Source: Gammaproteobacteria bacterium
Lineage (GTDB): Bacteria > Pseudomonadota > Gammaproteobacteria > Arenicellales > DRJH01
Length of the DNA: 7,126 nt
NCBI GenBank assembly: GCA_011052285.1
Contig: DRJH01000099.1
Location: forward strand, 1-7,126
Reading direction: 5' to 3'
Positions within the stretch are counted from its first letter, which is position 1. Each line of letters starts with the position of its first letter. A program made the position numbers and the translations under genes. Shown here piece by piece: positions 1-5,869 of the stretch. The notes beneath the pieces were generated by a model. It was not told the DNA's origin. It worked only from the letters and a program-made list of their open reading frames with translations, and searched no databases.

Positions 1-2210
1 CAACGACCGCCACGGACATTGAAGGAAAAACGACCAGGCTTATAGCCGCGTATCCGTGCTTCCGGTGTTCCGGCAAACAGCTCCCGGATGGGGGTGAATA
101 AGCCGGTGTAGGTCGCCGGATTGGAGCGTGGTGTGCGACCAATGGGTCGTTGGTTGATGTCGATGATTTTATCGAAAAAATTGATACCCTGGATGCTGGT
201 AAACGGCGCAACCTCCAGGCGGCTGTTGTTGAGTTGACGGGCAATGGCTGGATACAGGGTGTGATTGACCAGGGTCGACTTGCCGGAGCCGGAAACGCCG
301 GTCACACAGATGAACAGCCCAACCGGAAAAGCCACGTTAATTTGTTGTAGATTATGTCCGCTGGCCCCGTTGATCAGCAGCATACGCTCAGGCGCAGCCT
401 GGCTGCGAAGGTGTGGTATCGGAATCTGTTCGCTGCCGGATAGATATTGGCCAGTCAAGGATCTGGGGTTGCCGGTGATCTCTTTAAGTTGCCCCTGAGC
501 AACGATTTGTCCACCATGCAAGCCGGCACCCGGGCCGATATCGACAATATAATCAGCACTTATGATGGCTTCTTCATCATGTTCCACAACGATGACCGTA
601 TTACCCAGGTCACGAAGTCGAAACAAGGTATTCAATAAACGCTTGTTATCACGCTGGTGCAGGCCAATTGAAGGTTCATCCAATACATACATCACCCCGA
701 CCAGTCCTGAGCCAATTTGTGAGGCCAGGCGGATACGCTGGGATTCACCACCCGACAAGGTGTCGGCAGAGCGATCCAGGGTTAAATATTGCAGGCCGAC
801 ATCAGCCAGAAAACGCAAGCGTTGGGTAATTTCACGGACAATGCGTTCAGCGATCGCAGCACGCTTTCCAGCCAGATTTAACTGTTCAAAAAACTGCAGT
901 GTTTTGATGATGGGTAATGCTGTGACCTGGTGAATCGCCAGATCATTGATGAAGACATGTCGTGCAGCTTGGGAAAGTCGGCTACCGGCACAGTCGCTGC
1001 AGGGCTGGTTACTGATAAAGCGGGCAATGTCTTCGCGTATGCTGTTCGATTCGGTTTCCCGATAGCGCCGTTCCAGATTGGGGATGACGCCTTCGAAGGC
1101 ATGACGACGTCGGCGGTGGCCCGGGTACTCAATGTCGATCTTCTCACGGCCGCTGCCATAGAGGATGATTTGCTGCAGTTTTTCTGAAAGTTCAGAAAAT
1201 GGGGTAGTGATGTCGAAGTCGTAATGTTGGCTCAACGCGTTGAGCATGCTGAAGACGAAGGGATTGCGGCGATCCCAGCCTGGGATGGCACCTTCTGCCA
1301 GGCTCAAATTACGATCGCTGATGACCTGATCCGGGCTGAAGATTTGGTGAATACCCAGTCCATCACAGGTCTTACAGGCACCGGCAGGATTATTGAAGGA
1401 AAAACTCCTCGGCTCCAGCTCTCCATAGTTGAAACCACAATGGGGGCAGGCATAATGAGCGGAAAAAAGGATATCCTCCGGGCTTCCTGCAGGGGTATCG
1501 ATAACGCTGATAATGGCCATATCGTCGGCCAGTGTCAGTGCCATTTCAAACGATTCCGCAAGCCGTTGGGCAATTCCTTCGCGAATGACCAGACGGTCGA
1601 TGACAACATCAATATCATGTTTGAGATTCTTTTTCAGAACCGGCACATCATCCAGTTCAGTGACCCGCTGATCAATGCGGGCACGGATAAAACCCTGATG
1701 ACGTAAATCATCCAGTAATTTTTCATGACTGCCTTTGCGGTTGCGAATAACCGGTGCTAGTAACAGTACTTTCGTACCGGTTGGCAAGGCCAGCGTGATA
1801 TCAACCATTTGACTGACCGTTTGCGCTTCCAGATCAATATTGTGATTAGGGCAGCGAGGTGAGCCAATGCGTGCATACAGCAGGCGCAGGTAATCATAGA
1901 TTTCGGTCACCGTGCCGACGGTGGAACGGGGGTTGTGGGAACTGGCTTTCTGCTCGATAGAGATTGCCGGAGACAAGCCCTCAATGAGATCGATATCCGG
2001 CTTTTCCATTAAAGACAGGAACTGGCGGGCGTAGGTTGACAAGGATTCCACGTAGCGCCTTTGTCCTTCTGCGTAGATGGTATCGAAGGCCAACGATGAC
2101 TTGCCGGATCCGGAAAGTCCTGTGATAACAATAAATTGGTCCCGCGGCAGATCCAGATTGATGTTCTGCAGGTTGTGCGTTCGCGCACCGCGGATACGAA
2201 TGAATTCCAT
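1..2210 (-). CDS. uvrA: UvrABC excinuclease subunit A (UvrA), 3' end outside the window
   Basis: UvrA is the damage-sensing ATPase of nucleotide excision repair; as a dimer it loads UvrB onto lesions in the cytoplasm. The frame is open from ATG at 2210 to the left edge, giving 736 codons of a protein usually near 940 residues, so about 200 C-terminal residues are missing because the window ends, not because the gene is broken. The start gives the family N-terminus MEFIRIRGARTHNL. Visible motifs: Walker A GLSGSGKS (31-38), first zinc module with Cys255, Cys258, Cys279 and Cys282, ABC signature LSGGES (485-490), Walker B LDEP (510-513), and second Walker A GVSGSGKS (638-645). The sequence leaves the window at NVRGGR, just before the second zinc finger. 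No frameshift is seen. The gene is divergent from ssb. The ribosome binding site is weak: only purine-rich GAAACAAGA precedes ATG. Confidence 0.98.
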   Translation of the reverse strand, partial: MEFIRIRGARTHNLQNINLDLPRDQFIVITGLSGSGKSSLAFDTIYAEGQRRYVESLSTYARQFLSLMEKPDIDLIEGLSPAISIEQKASSHNPRSTVGTVTEIYDYLRLLYARIGSPRCPNHNIDLEAQTVSQMVDITLALPTGTKVLLLAPVIRNRKGSHEKLLDDLRHQGFIRARIDQRVTELDDVPVLKKNLKHDIDVVIDRLVIREGIAQRLAESFEMALTLADDMAIISVIDTPAGSPEDILFSAHYACPHCGFNYGELEPRSFSFNNPAGACKTCDGLGIHQIFSPDQVISDRNLSLAEGAIPGWDRRNPFVFSMLNALSQHYDFDITTPFSELSEKLQQIILYGSGREKIDIEYPGHRRRRHAFEGVIPNLERRYRETESNSIREDIARFISNQPCSDCAGSRLSQAARHVFINDLAIHQVTALPIIKTLQFFEQLNLAGKRAAIAERIVREITQRLRFLADVGLQYLTLDRSADTLSGGESQRIRLASQIGSGLVGVMYVLDEPSIGLHQRDNKRLLNTLFRLRDLGNTVIVVEHDEEAIISADYIVDIGPGAGLHGGQIVAQGQLKEITGNPRSLTGQYLSGSEQIPIPHLRSQAAPERMLLINGASGHNLQQINVAFPVGLFICVTGVSGSGKSTLVNHTLYPAIARQLNNSRLEVAPFTSIQGINFFDKIIDINQRPIGRTPRSNPATYTGLFTPIRELFAGTPEARIRGYKPGRFSFNVRGGR

Positions 2211-2307
2211 GTCTTGTTTCTGTGTAGGAGGACAACCTGCTAATATACGCATATTCTGCCGCTCAAGGCATAGTCTTCACAGCTTTTTTTCATTAAGGAG
2301 AAGGATC
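2211..2307. promoter_or_regulatory. uvrA-ssb divergent intergenic region with possible degenerate LexA-like site
   Basis: These 97 bases must carry the start signals for both genes. A small inverted repeat, AATAT-ACGC-ATATT (2242-2255), offers overlapping -10-like hexamers: TAATAT (2241-2246) towards ssb and TATATT (complement of 2242-2247) towards uvrA. No good -35 box sits at standard spacing for either, so the promoter calls are weak. CTGT-N8-ACAA (2220-2235) is one base off the CTGT-N8-ACAG LexA half-site pattern of gammaproteobacteria, but its centre, GTAGGAGG, is not AT-rich. In E. coli this intergenic region carries an SOS box; here it is at best degenerate. The ssb ribosome binding site AAGGAGAAGG (2295-2304) is strong and fixes the ssb start. 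Confidence 0.3.
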
Positions 2308-2796
2308 ATGGCAAGAGGTGTTAATAAGGTCATACTGGTCGGCAATCTGGGTAAGGAACCGGAAGTTCGGTACACCACCAGTGGCAGTGCTGTGGCAACG
2401 ATTACACTGGCCACTACCGAAAGCTGGAAAGATAAAAATACCGGAGAAAAAGTGGAAAAAACAGAGTGGCACCGGGTTGTGTTCTTTTCCCGCCTCGCTG
2501 AAATCGTCGGTCAGTATCTGCATAAGGGTTCGCAGATTTATGTTGAAGGTCGTCTGCAGACCCGTAAATGGCAGGGGCAGGATGGAAATGACCGCTACAC
2601 TACCGAAATTGTTGCCAATGAAATGCAGATGCTTGGTAGCAAGAGTGATAATGTCAGCGCTCAAGCGCCTGTTGGTGGCCAAAATTACCAACAACCAGAA
2701 CAGCCACAACAGCCACAACAGCCACAAAATACAGCACCGGCTAATGCCCCGGCAGAACCACCAATGGCTGATTTCGACGACGATATTCCTTTCTGA
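2308..2796 (+). CDS. ssb: Single-stranded DNA-binding protein SSB
   Basis: SSB coats single-stranded DNA as a homotetramer during replication, recombination and repair and recruits partner proteins through its acidic C-terminal tip. The product is 162 residues. Residues 1 to about 110 form the OB fold, with the stacking aromatics Trp40, Trp54, Phe60 and Trp88 at the same positions as in E. coli SSB. A Gln/Pro/Ala-rich linker follows (about 120-152), and the protein ends in DFDDDIPF, the canonical partner-binding tail. The ATG at 2308 is chosen because AAGGAGAAGG lies just upstream and MARGVNKVILVGNLG is the family N-terminus. The frame is open upstream to 2077, but that extension is antisense to uvrA and not plausible. 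The linker contains three exact 9-bp DNA repeats. The gene is divergent from uvrA and has its own terminator. Confidence 0.98.
   Translation: MARGVNKVILVGNLGKEPEVRYTTSGSAVATITLATTESWKDKNTGEKVEKTEWHRVVFFSRLAEIVGQYLHKGSQIYVEGRLQTRKWQGQDGNDRYTTEIVANEMQMLGSKSDNVSAQAPVGGQNYQQPEQPQQPQQPQNTAPANAPAEPPMADFDDDIPF
2701..2727 (+). repeat. 9-bp tandem repeat inside ssb
   Basis: Three exact consecutive copies of CAGCCACAA (2701-2709, 2710-2718, 2719-2727), preceded by a degenerate unit CAACCAGAA (2692-2700). They encode Gln-Pro-Gln units in the disordered linker. Unit gain or loss would preserve the reading frame, so linker length could vary between strains by slippage; that last point is inference. Confidence 0.9.
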
Positions 2797-2823
2797 AAAA
2801 AGGGGCCAGAAAAAAGGGGTCAG
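2795..2823 (+). repeat. 14-bp tandem duplication at the ssb stop codon
   Basis: The motif GAAAAAAGGGGYCAG occurs twice with a period of 14 bases: 2795-2809 ending CCAG and 2809-2823 ending TCAG. The first unit begins inside the TGA stop of ssb (2794-2796). The second unit supplies the left arm of the terminator hairpin. The GGGGTCAGAGCCC core resembles short palindromes I associate with REP-type elements, but that association comes from memory and has not been searched. Confidence 0.75.
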
Positions 2824-2833
2824 AGCCCTTTTT
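2811..2833 (+). terminator. Rho-independent terminator of ssb
   Basis: A perfect 8-bp stem AAAAAGGG (2811-2818) pairs with CCCTTTTT (2826-2833) around the 7-base loop GTCAGAG, 14 bases after the ssb stop codon. The T run serves as both right arm and termination tract. The A run on the left arm would allow weak function on the opposite strand too. Confidence 0.75.
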
Positions 2834-2913
2834 CTCTTCCGCTATCCATAGCAGCCGTCTCGAGTGGGGGTCGATTTGGTGCCACATTCTATGGTGAAGC
2901 GAATGTAACTCTT

Positions 2914-2949
2914 GAATAACAAAATCGTAAGTGATTGATTTTGTTATTC
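2914..2949. repeat. Perfect 13-bp inverted repeat, AT-rich
   Basis: Arms GAATAACAAAATC (2914-2926) and GATTTTGTTATTC (2937-2949) are exact reverse complements, separated by the 10 bases GTAAGTGATT. As DNA this could be an operator for a dimeric regulator; as RNA it would be a hairpin. It lacks a clear T run after the right arm, so a classical terminator is less likely. No flanking gene clearly owns it. Confidence 0.85.
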
Positions 2950-3031
2950 TATGATTGAGGGCTGCGAAGTGAGGTGAGTCGCTATTCAGCGTGTTTAGAT
3001 TTTAGTTGAGTACAAGGCATATTCGCACGGA

Positions 3032-3064
3032 GAATGTGAGCATATAGGTCATATGTGAGCATTC
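3032..3064. repeat. Nested palindrome with a repeated ATGTGAGCAT motif
   Basis: The sequence reads GAATG-TGAG-CATAT-AGGTC-ATATG-TGAG-CATTC. The outer arms (3032-3036 and 3060-3064) and inner arms (3041-3045 and 3051-3055) are each exactly complementary. The four-base TGAG blocks between them are identical direct copies and so do not pair. The 10-mer ATGTGAGCAT therefore also occurs twice as a direct repeat (3034-3043 and 3053-3062). This could be a binding site for a regulator or part of a decayed mobile repeat. Confidence 0.7.
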
Positions 3065-3120
3065 AAGTACGAACACACGCCGTAATGGGACAAAATGATG
3101 AATGCGCTGAAGAGTTACAA

Positions 3121-3214
3121 GCGAATACTCATTAAATGGGTAACGACGTAGAGGGTAATCGTGCCAATGCCCACTTATTCGCAGTAGGTTCTGTATTCTC
3201 GGATAGCCTCCTGG
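3121..3214 (+). repeat. Palindromic MITE-like repeat, copy A (right half only)
   Basis: From GCGAATACT (3121) to TCTCGGATAGCCTCC-TGG (3214) this stretch aligns with the right half of the full-length copy at 4851-5009. Shared blocks in order are GCGAATACT, TAACGA, AATCG-GCCAA, CTTAT-CGCAG-AGG and TATTCTCGG. By eye, identity is roughly three quarters with a few small indels. The corresponding left half cannot be recognised upstream, so this is a half copy or a copy with a diverged left arm. Confidence 0.8.
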
Positions 3215-3302
3215 TCAGTAAAATAGATCAGAAACGGATAGCATTTGCGCGCAGATGCCTGTATCCTGCGCGCTCTACAGTTTTTGATCAGTATTTCCCC
3301 AG
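3211..3302. repeat. Imperfect palindrome adjoining repeat copy A
   Basis: The stretch begins CTGG (3211-3214) and ends CCAG (3299-3302). Arms GATCAGAAAC (3226-3235) and GTTTTTGATC (3280-3289) pair with one mismatch. Inside them GCGCGCAG (3247-3254) and CTGCGCGC (3266-3273) pair perfectly, forming a GC-rich core hairpin. A T run (3281-3285) follows the core hairpin by a few bases. The outline looks like a second small palindromic repeat next to copy A. The core could also act as a weak terminator or attenuator before rhlE; that is inference. Confidence 0.6.
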
Positions 3303-3482
3303 TCATTTTACCTCCGCTTTGCTTCGCGTTACGCACTGTCTGCGCTCCAACTCCGAGATAGTAACTGTGTCGGTTGTGCGCGAAAGCTTACCGCAGCCGC
3401 TTCCGCTGATGTGAAGTTTGCTGTGGATTTCGTTGAATCGTTACGAAAACACATGCAAGAAAACATGGAGTATTACCAGTAA
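3288..3482 (+). pseudogene. Possible 3' remnant of an unidentified gene overlapping the rhlE start
   Basis: A frame open from 3288 (just after an in-frame TGA at 3285) runs to a TAA at 3480-3482 that overlaps the rhlE ATG as TAATG. Its last 35 or so codons read like protein: ARKLTAAASADV, then KFAVDFVESLRKHMQENMEY, YQ, an Ala-rich then amphipathic, helix-forming tail. No ATG precedes this part, and GTG at 3411 and 3423 have no ribosome binding site, so it looks 5'-truncated, perhaps by the repeat material directly upstream. I do not recognise a family. The last part could be a short leader peptide translated from ATG at 3453 or 3465 and coupled to rhlE, or the open frame may be chance. Confidence 0.3.
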
Positions 3483-4852
3483 TGAAATTTGAATCTCTTG
3501 AACTTTCAACTGCACTGTTGCGTGCGATTGATGATCAAGGCTATACACACACCACGCCCATCCAGCAACAAGCCATTCCTGCTGTGCTGAATGGTCGTGA
3601 TATCCTCGCTGGCTCACAGACTGGCACCGGCAAGACCGCAGCATTTGCTTTGCCGATACTACAACTTCTGAGTCGGAAATCTCAACAGCACAAGTCCGCA
3701 AGGCCAAGAGCATTGATCCTCACTCCCACGCGAGAGCTTGCGGCACAGGTGGGTGAAAGTGTATCTTTTTATGGCCGCTACCTGCCACTTCGTAGTAGCG
3801 TGATTTTTGGTGGTGTGAAGATTGGCCCACAGATTACCCGTTTGCGAGCGGGGGTAGACATTGTCGTGGCAACTCCCGGACGCTTGCTGGATCATGTATC
3901 CCAAAAAACACTTGACCTTGCAGGCATTGATATCCTGGTGCTGGATGAAGCAGACCGGATGTTGGATATGGGGTTTATTCATGATATCCGCCGCGTAATG
4001 AAGCTAATACCCAAGCAAAGGCAGACTTTGCTGTTTTCCGCAACTTTTTCCGATGATATCCGCCGGCTTGCGGGTTGTTTGTTAAAAGAGCCACTGCAGA
4101 TTGATGTGGCGCCACGCAATGCCACCGTTAAACAGATTTCGCAGTGTCTACACACTGTAGAAAAGAGTGGTAAACGTGCGTTGTTATCCTGGTTGATTGG
4201 ATCGGGTGATTGGCAACAAGTTCTGGTGTTTGCCCGTACCAAACACGGTGCCAATCGTCTGGCCAGACAGCTGACTAGCGATGGTTTGGTCAGCGCCGCG
4301 ATTCATGGCAATAAAAGCCAGGGTGCTCGTACCCGGGCGCTGGCTGAATTCAAGTCCGGAAAGCTTAGAGTGTTGGTGGCAACTGACATCGCTGCTCGTG
4401 GCCTCGATATTGAACGTTTGCCGCATGTTGTGAACTATGAGTTGCCGAATGTGCCAGAGGATTATGTACACAGAATTGGTCGTACCGGCCGTGCCGGAAT
4501 GACCGGAGAGGCAGTTTCGCTGGTCTCGACGGAGGAAAAAGGTTTGCTGCGCGACATAGAGCGTCTGCTCGGCAAGTCGATCCCACACAAAAAGGCAGAG
4601 GGTTTTGAATTGCCAAAAACCAGTGGTCAGAAGAGCCAGCCGGATACCCGCTCAGAACAAACACTACGTATTGTCGGAAATGCTACAGGTTCTGCTAAAA
4701 TAGTGGACAATCCTTCAAAAACACGTAGCACTCAGCGTAAGCGCGTACATAACGCAGGGAGAAACAGGAGTAAAGATGTGTCAATGCGTGCCCGAAATCA
4801 TTCCGGTGGACATCGACGGACAGGCCAGGGTTCGTTGGCGGTGATCGGCTGA
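3482..4852 (+). CDS. rhlE: DEAD-box ATP-dependent RNA helicase, RhlE type
   Basis: RhlE-type helicases unwind short RNA duplexes in an ATP-dependent manner and act in ribosome maturation and RNA turnover. The 456-residue product matches the E. coli RhlE length. Motifs: Q motif with Phe3 and Gln28, Walker A AGSQTGTGKT (43-52), PTRELA (82-87), TPGR (131-134), DEAD (155-158), SAT (186-188), then the second RecA-like domain with the TDIAARGLD block and HRIGRTGR (330-337). HGNKSQGARTRALAEFKSG and the adjoining sequence are typical of the RhlE branch. From about residue 385 the tail is basic, low in complexity and probably disordered. The ATG at 3482 is preceded by GGAG at 3467-3470 (11-base spacing) and gives the expected MKFESLELS N-terminus. 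The TGA stop is built partly from the first bases of repeat copy B, so the native C-terminus may have been altered. Confidence 0.95.
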   Translation: MKFESLELSTALLRAIDDQGYTHTTPIQQQAIPAVLNGRDILAGSQTGTGKTAAFALPILQLLSRKSQQHKSARPRALILTPTRELAAQVGESVSFYGRYLPLRSSVIFGGVKIGPQITRLRAGVDIVVATPGRLLDHVSQKTLDLAGIDILVLDEADRMLDMGFIHDIRRVMKLIPKQRQTLLFSATFSDDIRRLAGCLLKEPLQIDVAPRNATVKQISQCLHTVEKSGKRALLSWLIGSGDWQQVLVFARTKHGANRLARQLTSDGLVSAAIHGNKSQGARTRALAEFKSGKLRVLVATDIAARGLDIERLPHVVNYELPNVPEDYVHRIGRTGRAGMTGEAVSLVSTEEKGLLRDIERLLGKSIPHKKAEGFELPKTSGQKSQPDTRSEQTLRIVGNATGSAKIVDNPSKTRSTQRKRVHNAGRNRSKDVSMRARNHSGGHRRTGQGSLAVIG

Positions 4853-5009
4853 GGCTGTCCGAGAATAGAAGTCGTAGCGAGGGGAAGCGGATTTGAGGTC
4901 GATTTTGCCATGATTTGAGGCGAATACTTGTTGTATTTAACGAGAATCAAGGGGGAATCGGGCCAAAGTCCGCTTATCCGCAGCAGGCTTTCTATTCTCG
5001 GGCAGGCTC
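4851..5009. mobile_element. Palindromic MITE-like repeat, copy B (full length)
   Basis: A non-coding element of about 159 bp that is an imperfect palindrome over its whole length. The terminal inverted repeats GAGGCTGTCCGAGAATAGAA (4851-4870) and the complement of 4990-5009 match at 18 of 20 positions. The centre is AATAC-TTGTT-GTATT (4923-4937), exactly midway between the ends. Between them the two arms show patchy complementarity, for example AAGCGGA in the left arm and its complement in the right. The left arm carries GATTTGAGG twice (about 4890 and 4914). Half copies occur at 3121-3214 and 6869-6966. No target-site duplication is evident at the chosen ends. The size, terminal repeats and lack of coding content fit a MITE; no source transposase is visible. 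It could also serve as a transcript end for rhlE and the exporter operon. Confidence 0.75.
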
Positions 5010-5107
5010 CCAGTGAGTAGATTATGGTAGGAAATCGCAAAAGGCAGGCAGTACCGAGTCCGTGCTGGAATACATCGCTTCTGCAGACTGATGGCTCTGT
5101 AGTCAGC

Positions 5108-5869
5108 TCAGACTTTCAAGCGATAGCCGGTACGGAAAATCCAGACTACGACACATAGGAAGGCCAGTAGAAAGCCAGAGGCCATGGCCAGACTCATGCC
5201 AATACTGACATCGGAGATCTCATAAAAACTCCAGCGAAAACCACTGATGAGATAGACCACAGGATTGAACAGAGTCACGGTCTGCCAGAAAGGTGGTAGC
5301 ATGCTGATGGAATAAAAACTACCGCCAAGAAAAACCAGCGGGGTTACAATTAGCAACGGCACGATCTGTAATTGCTCGAAATTATTCGCCACAATGCCGA
5401 TAATAAAGCCGAGCAGACTGAAGGTTACGGCAGTTAACAGTAAAAATGCCAGCATCGAAAATGGATGGGCTATGCGCACATCAACAAATATCGATGCAGT
5501 TCCCAGAATGATGAGGCCAAGGAGAGTTGATTTGCTAGCTGCAGCACCCACATAGCCAAGCACAATTTCCAGTGGTGAAATGGGTGCAGAAAGGATTTCG
5601 TAGATGGTGCCGATAAATTTTGGAAAATAAATCCCGAACGAGGCGTTGGAAATACTCTGGGTCAGCAGCGACAACATGATTACTCCAGGAACCAGAAAAG
5701 CGCCGTAGCTGACGCCTTCAATCTGATTGATCCGTGAGCCGATGGCGGCACCAAAGACGACGAAATAGAGCGAGGTGGATATCACTGGGGAGACAATGCT
5801 TTGAGCCAAAGTTCTCCAGGTACGGGCCATTTCGAAGGTGTAAATGGCCTTTGCTGCGTAGAGGTTCAT
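5108..5869 (-). CDS. yadH: ABC-2 type transporter permease, YadH-like
   Basis: This is the integral inner-membrane half of an ABC exporter; the substrate is unknown. The 253-residue protein has about six hydrophobic segments, near residues 21-44, 57-78, 98-128, 136-160, 167-188 and 223-245, the usual ABC-2 membrane topology. Blocks typical of the YadH/DrrB-type group are visible: TLYF-like SLYFVVFG, FLVPGVIM, TPLVFLGGSFYSISMLPPFW and NPVVYLISGFRW. Its ATG (5869) overlaps the TGA of the upstream ATPase gene as ATGA, indicating translational coupling; there is no strong ribosome binding site of its own. The stop is TGA at 5110-5108. The symbol follows overall resemblance to E. coli YadH (256 residues); a different exporter of the same family cannot be excluded. 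No strong terminator is seen after it. Confidence 0.85.
   Translation of the reverse strand: MNLYAAKAIYTFEMARTWRTLAQSIVSPVISTSLYFVVFGAAIGSRINQIEGVSYGAFLVPGVIMLSLLTQSISNASFGIYFPKFIGTIYEILSAPISPLEIVLGYVGAAASKSTLLGLIILGTASIFVDVRIAHPFSMLAFLLLTAVTFSLLGFIIGIVANNFEQLQIVPLLIVTPLVFLGGSFYSISMLPPFWQTVTLFNPVVYLISGFRWSFYEISDVSIGMSLAMASGFLLAFLCVVVWIFRTGYRLKV

Larger units (their letters stand above)
2834..3481. other. Gene-poor, palindrome-rich region between ssb and rhlE
   Basis: About 650 bases with no complete gene I can support. In order it holds: a perfect 13-bp inverted repeat (2914-2949), a nested palindrome (3032-3064), a half copy of the dispersed palindromic repeat (3121-3214), a second imperfect palindrome (about 3211-3302) and a coding-like tail ending on the rhlE start codon (3288-3482). 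The promoter for rhlE should lie here, but no convincing -35/-10 pair stands out. A 92-codon open frame at 3136-3414 crosses the repeat and is not considered real. Confidence 0.6.

Noticed and set aside
2077..2307. A longer upstream start for ssb (239 codons).
   Set aside because: The extension is antisense to the conserved N-terminus of uvrA, while ATG 2308 has a strong ribosome binding site and the family N-terminus.
2845..2919. A frame continuing from the ssb stop that reads SGGRFGATFYGEANVTLE before TAA, as a possible gene tail.
   Set aside because: It is too short, lacks a start, crosses the terminator hairpin and gives no convincing family match; a chance open frame is as likely.
3136..3414. 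A 92-codon open frame on the plus strand.
   Set aside because: It begins inside repeat copy A, crosses the adjoining palindrome, has no ribosome binding site and its residues show no recognisable domain.
4851..5009. Integron attC site or attachment site, because of the palindromic shape.
   Set aside because: The terminal core triplets and RYYYAAC/GTTRRRY boxes expected at attC ends are missing, no integrase or cassette array is present, and the size and terminal repeats fit a MITE better.
4798..5040. Minus-strand open frame of 80 codons, with a related plus-strand frame at 6854-7093.
   Set aside because: Their shared peptide comes from translating the palindromic repeat; neither has a ribosome binding site, and the second is in a different frame from the real DUF4338 codons.
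5010..5107. A terminator hairpin after the permease gene.
   Set aside because: Only short 4-bp complementarity (for example CTGA and TCAG near 5090-5103) and no T run were found.
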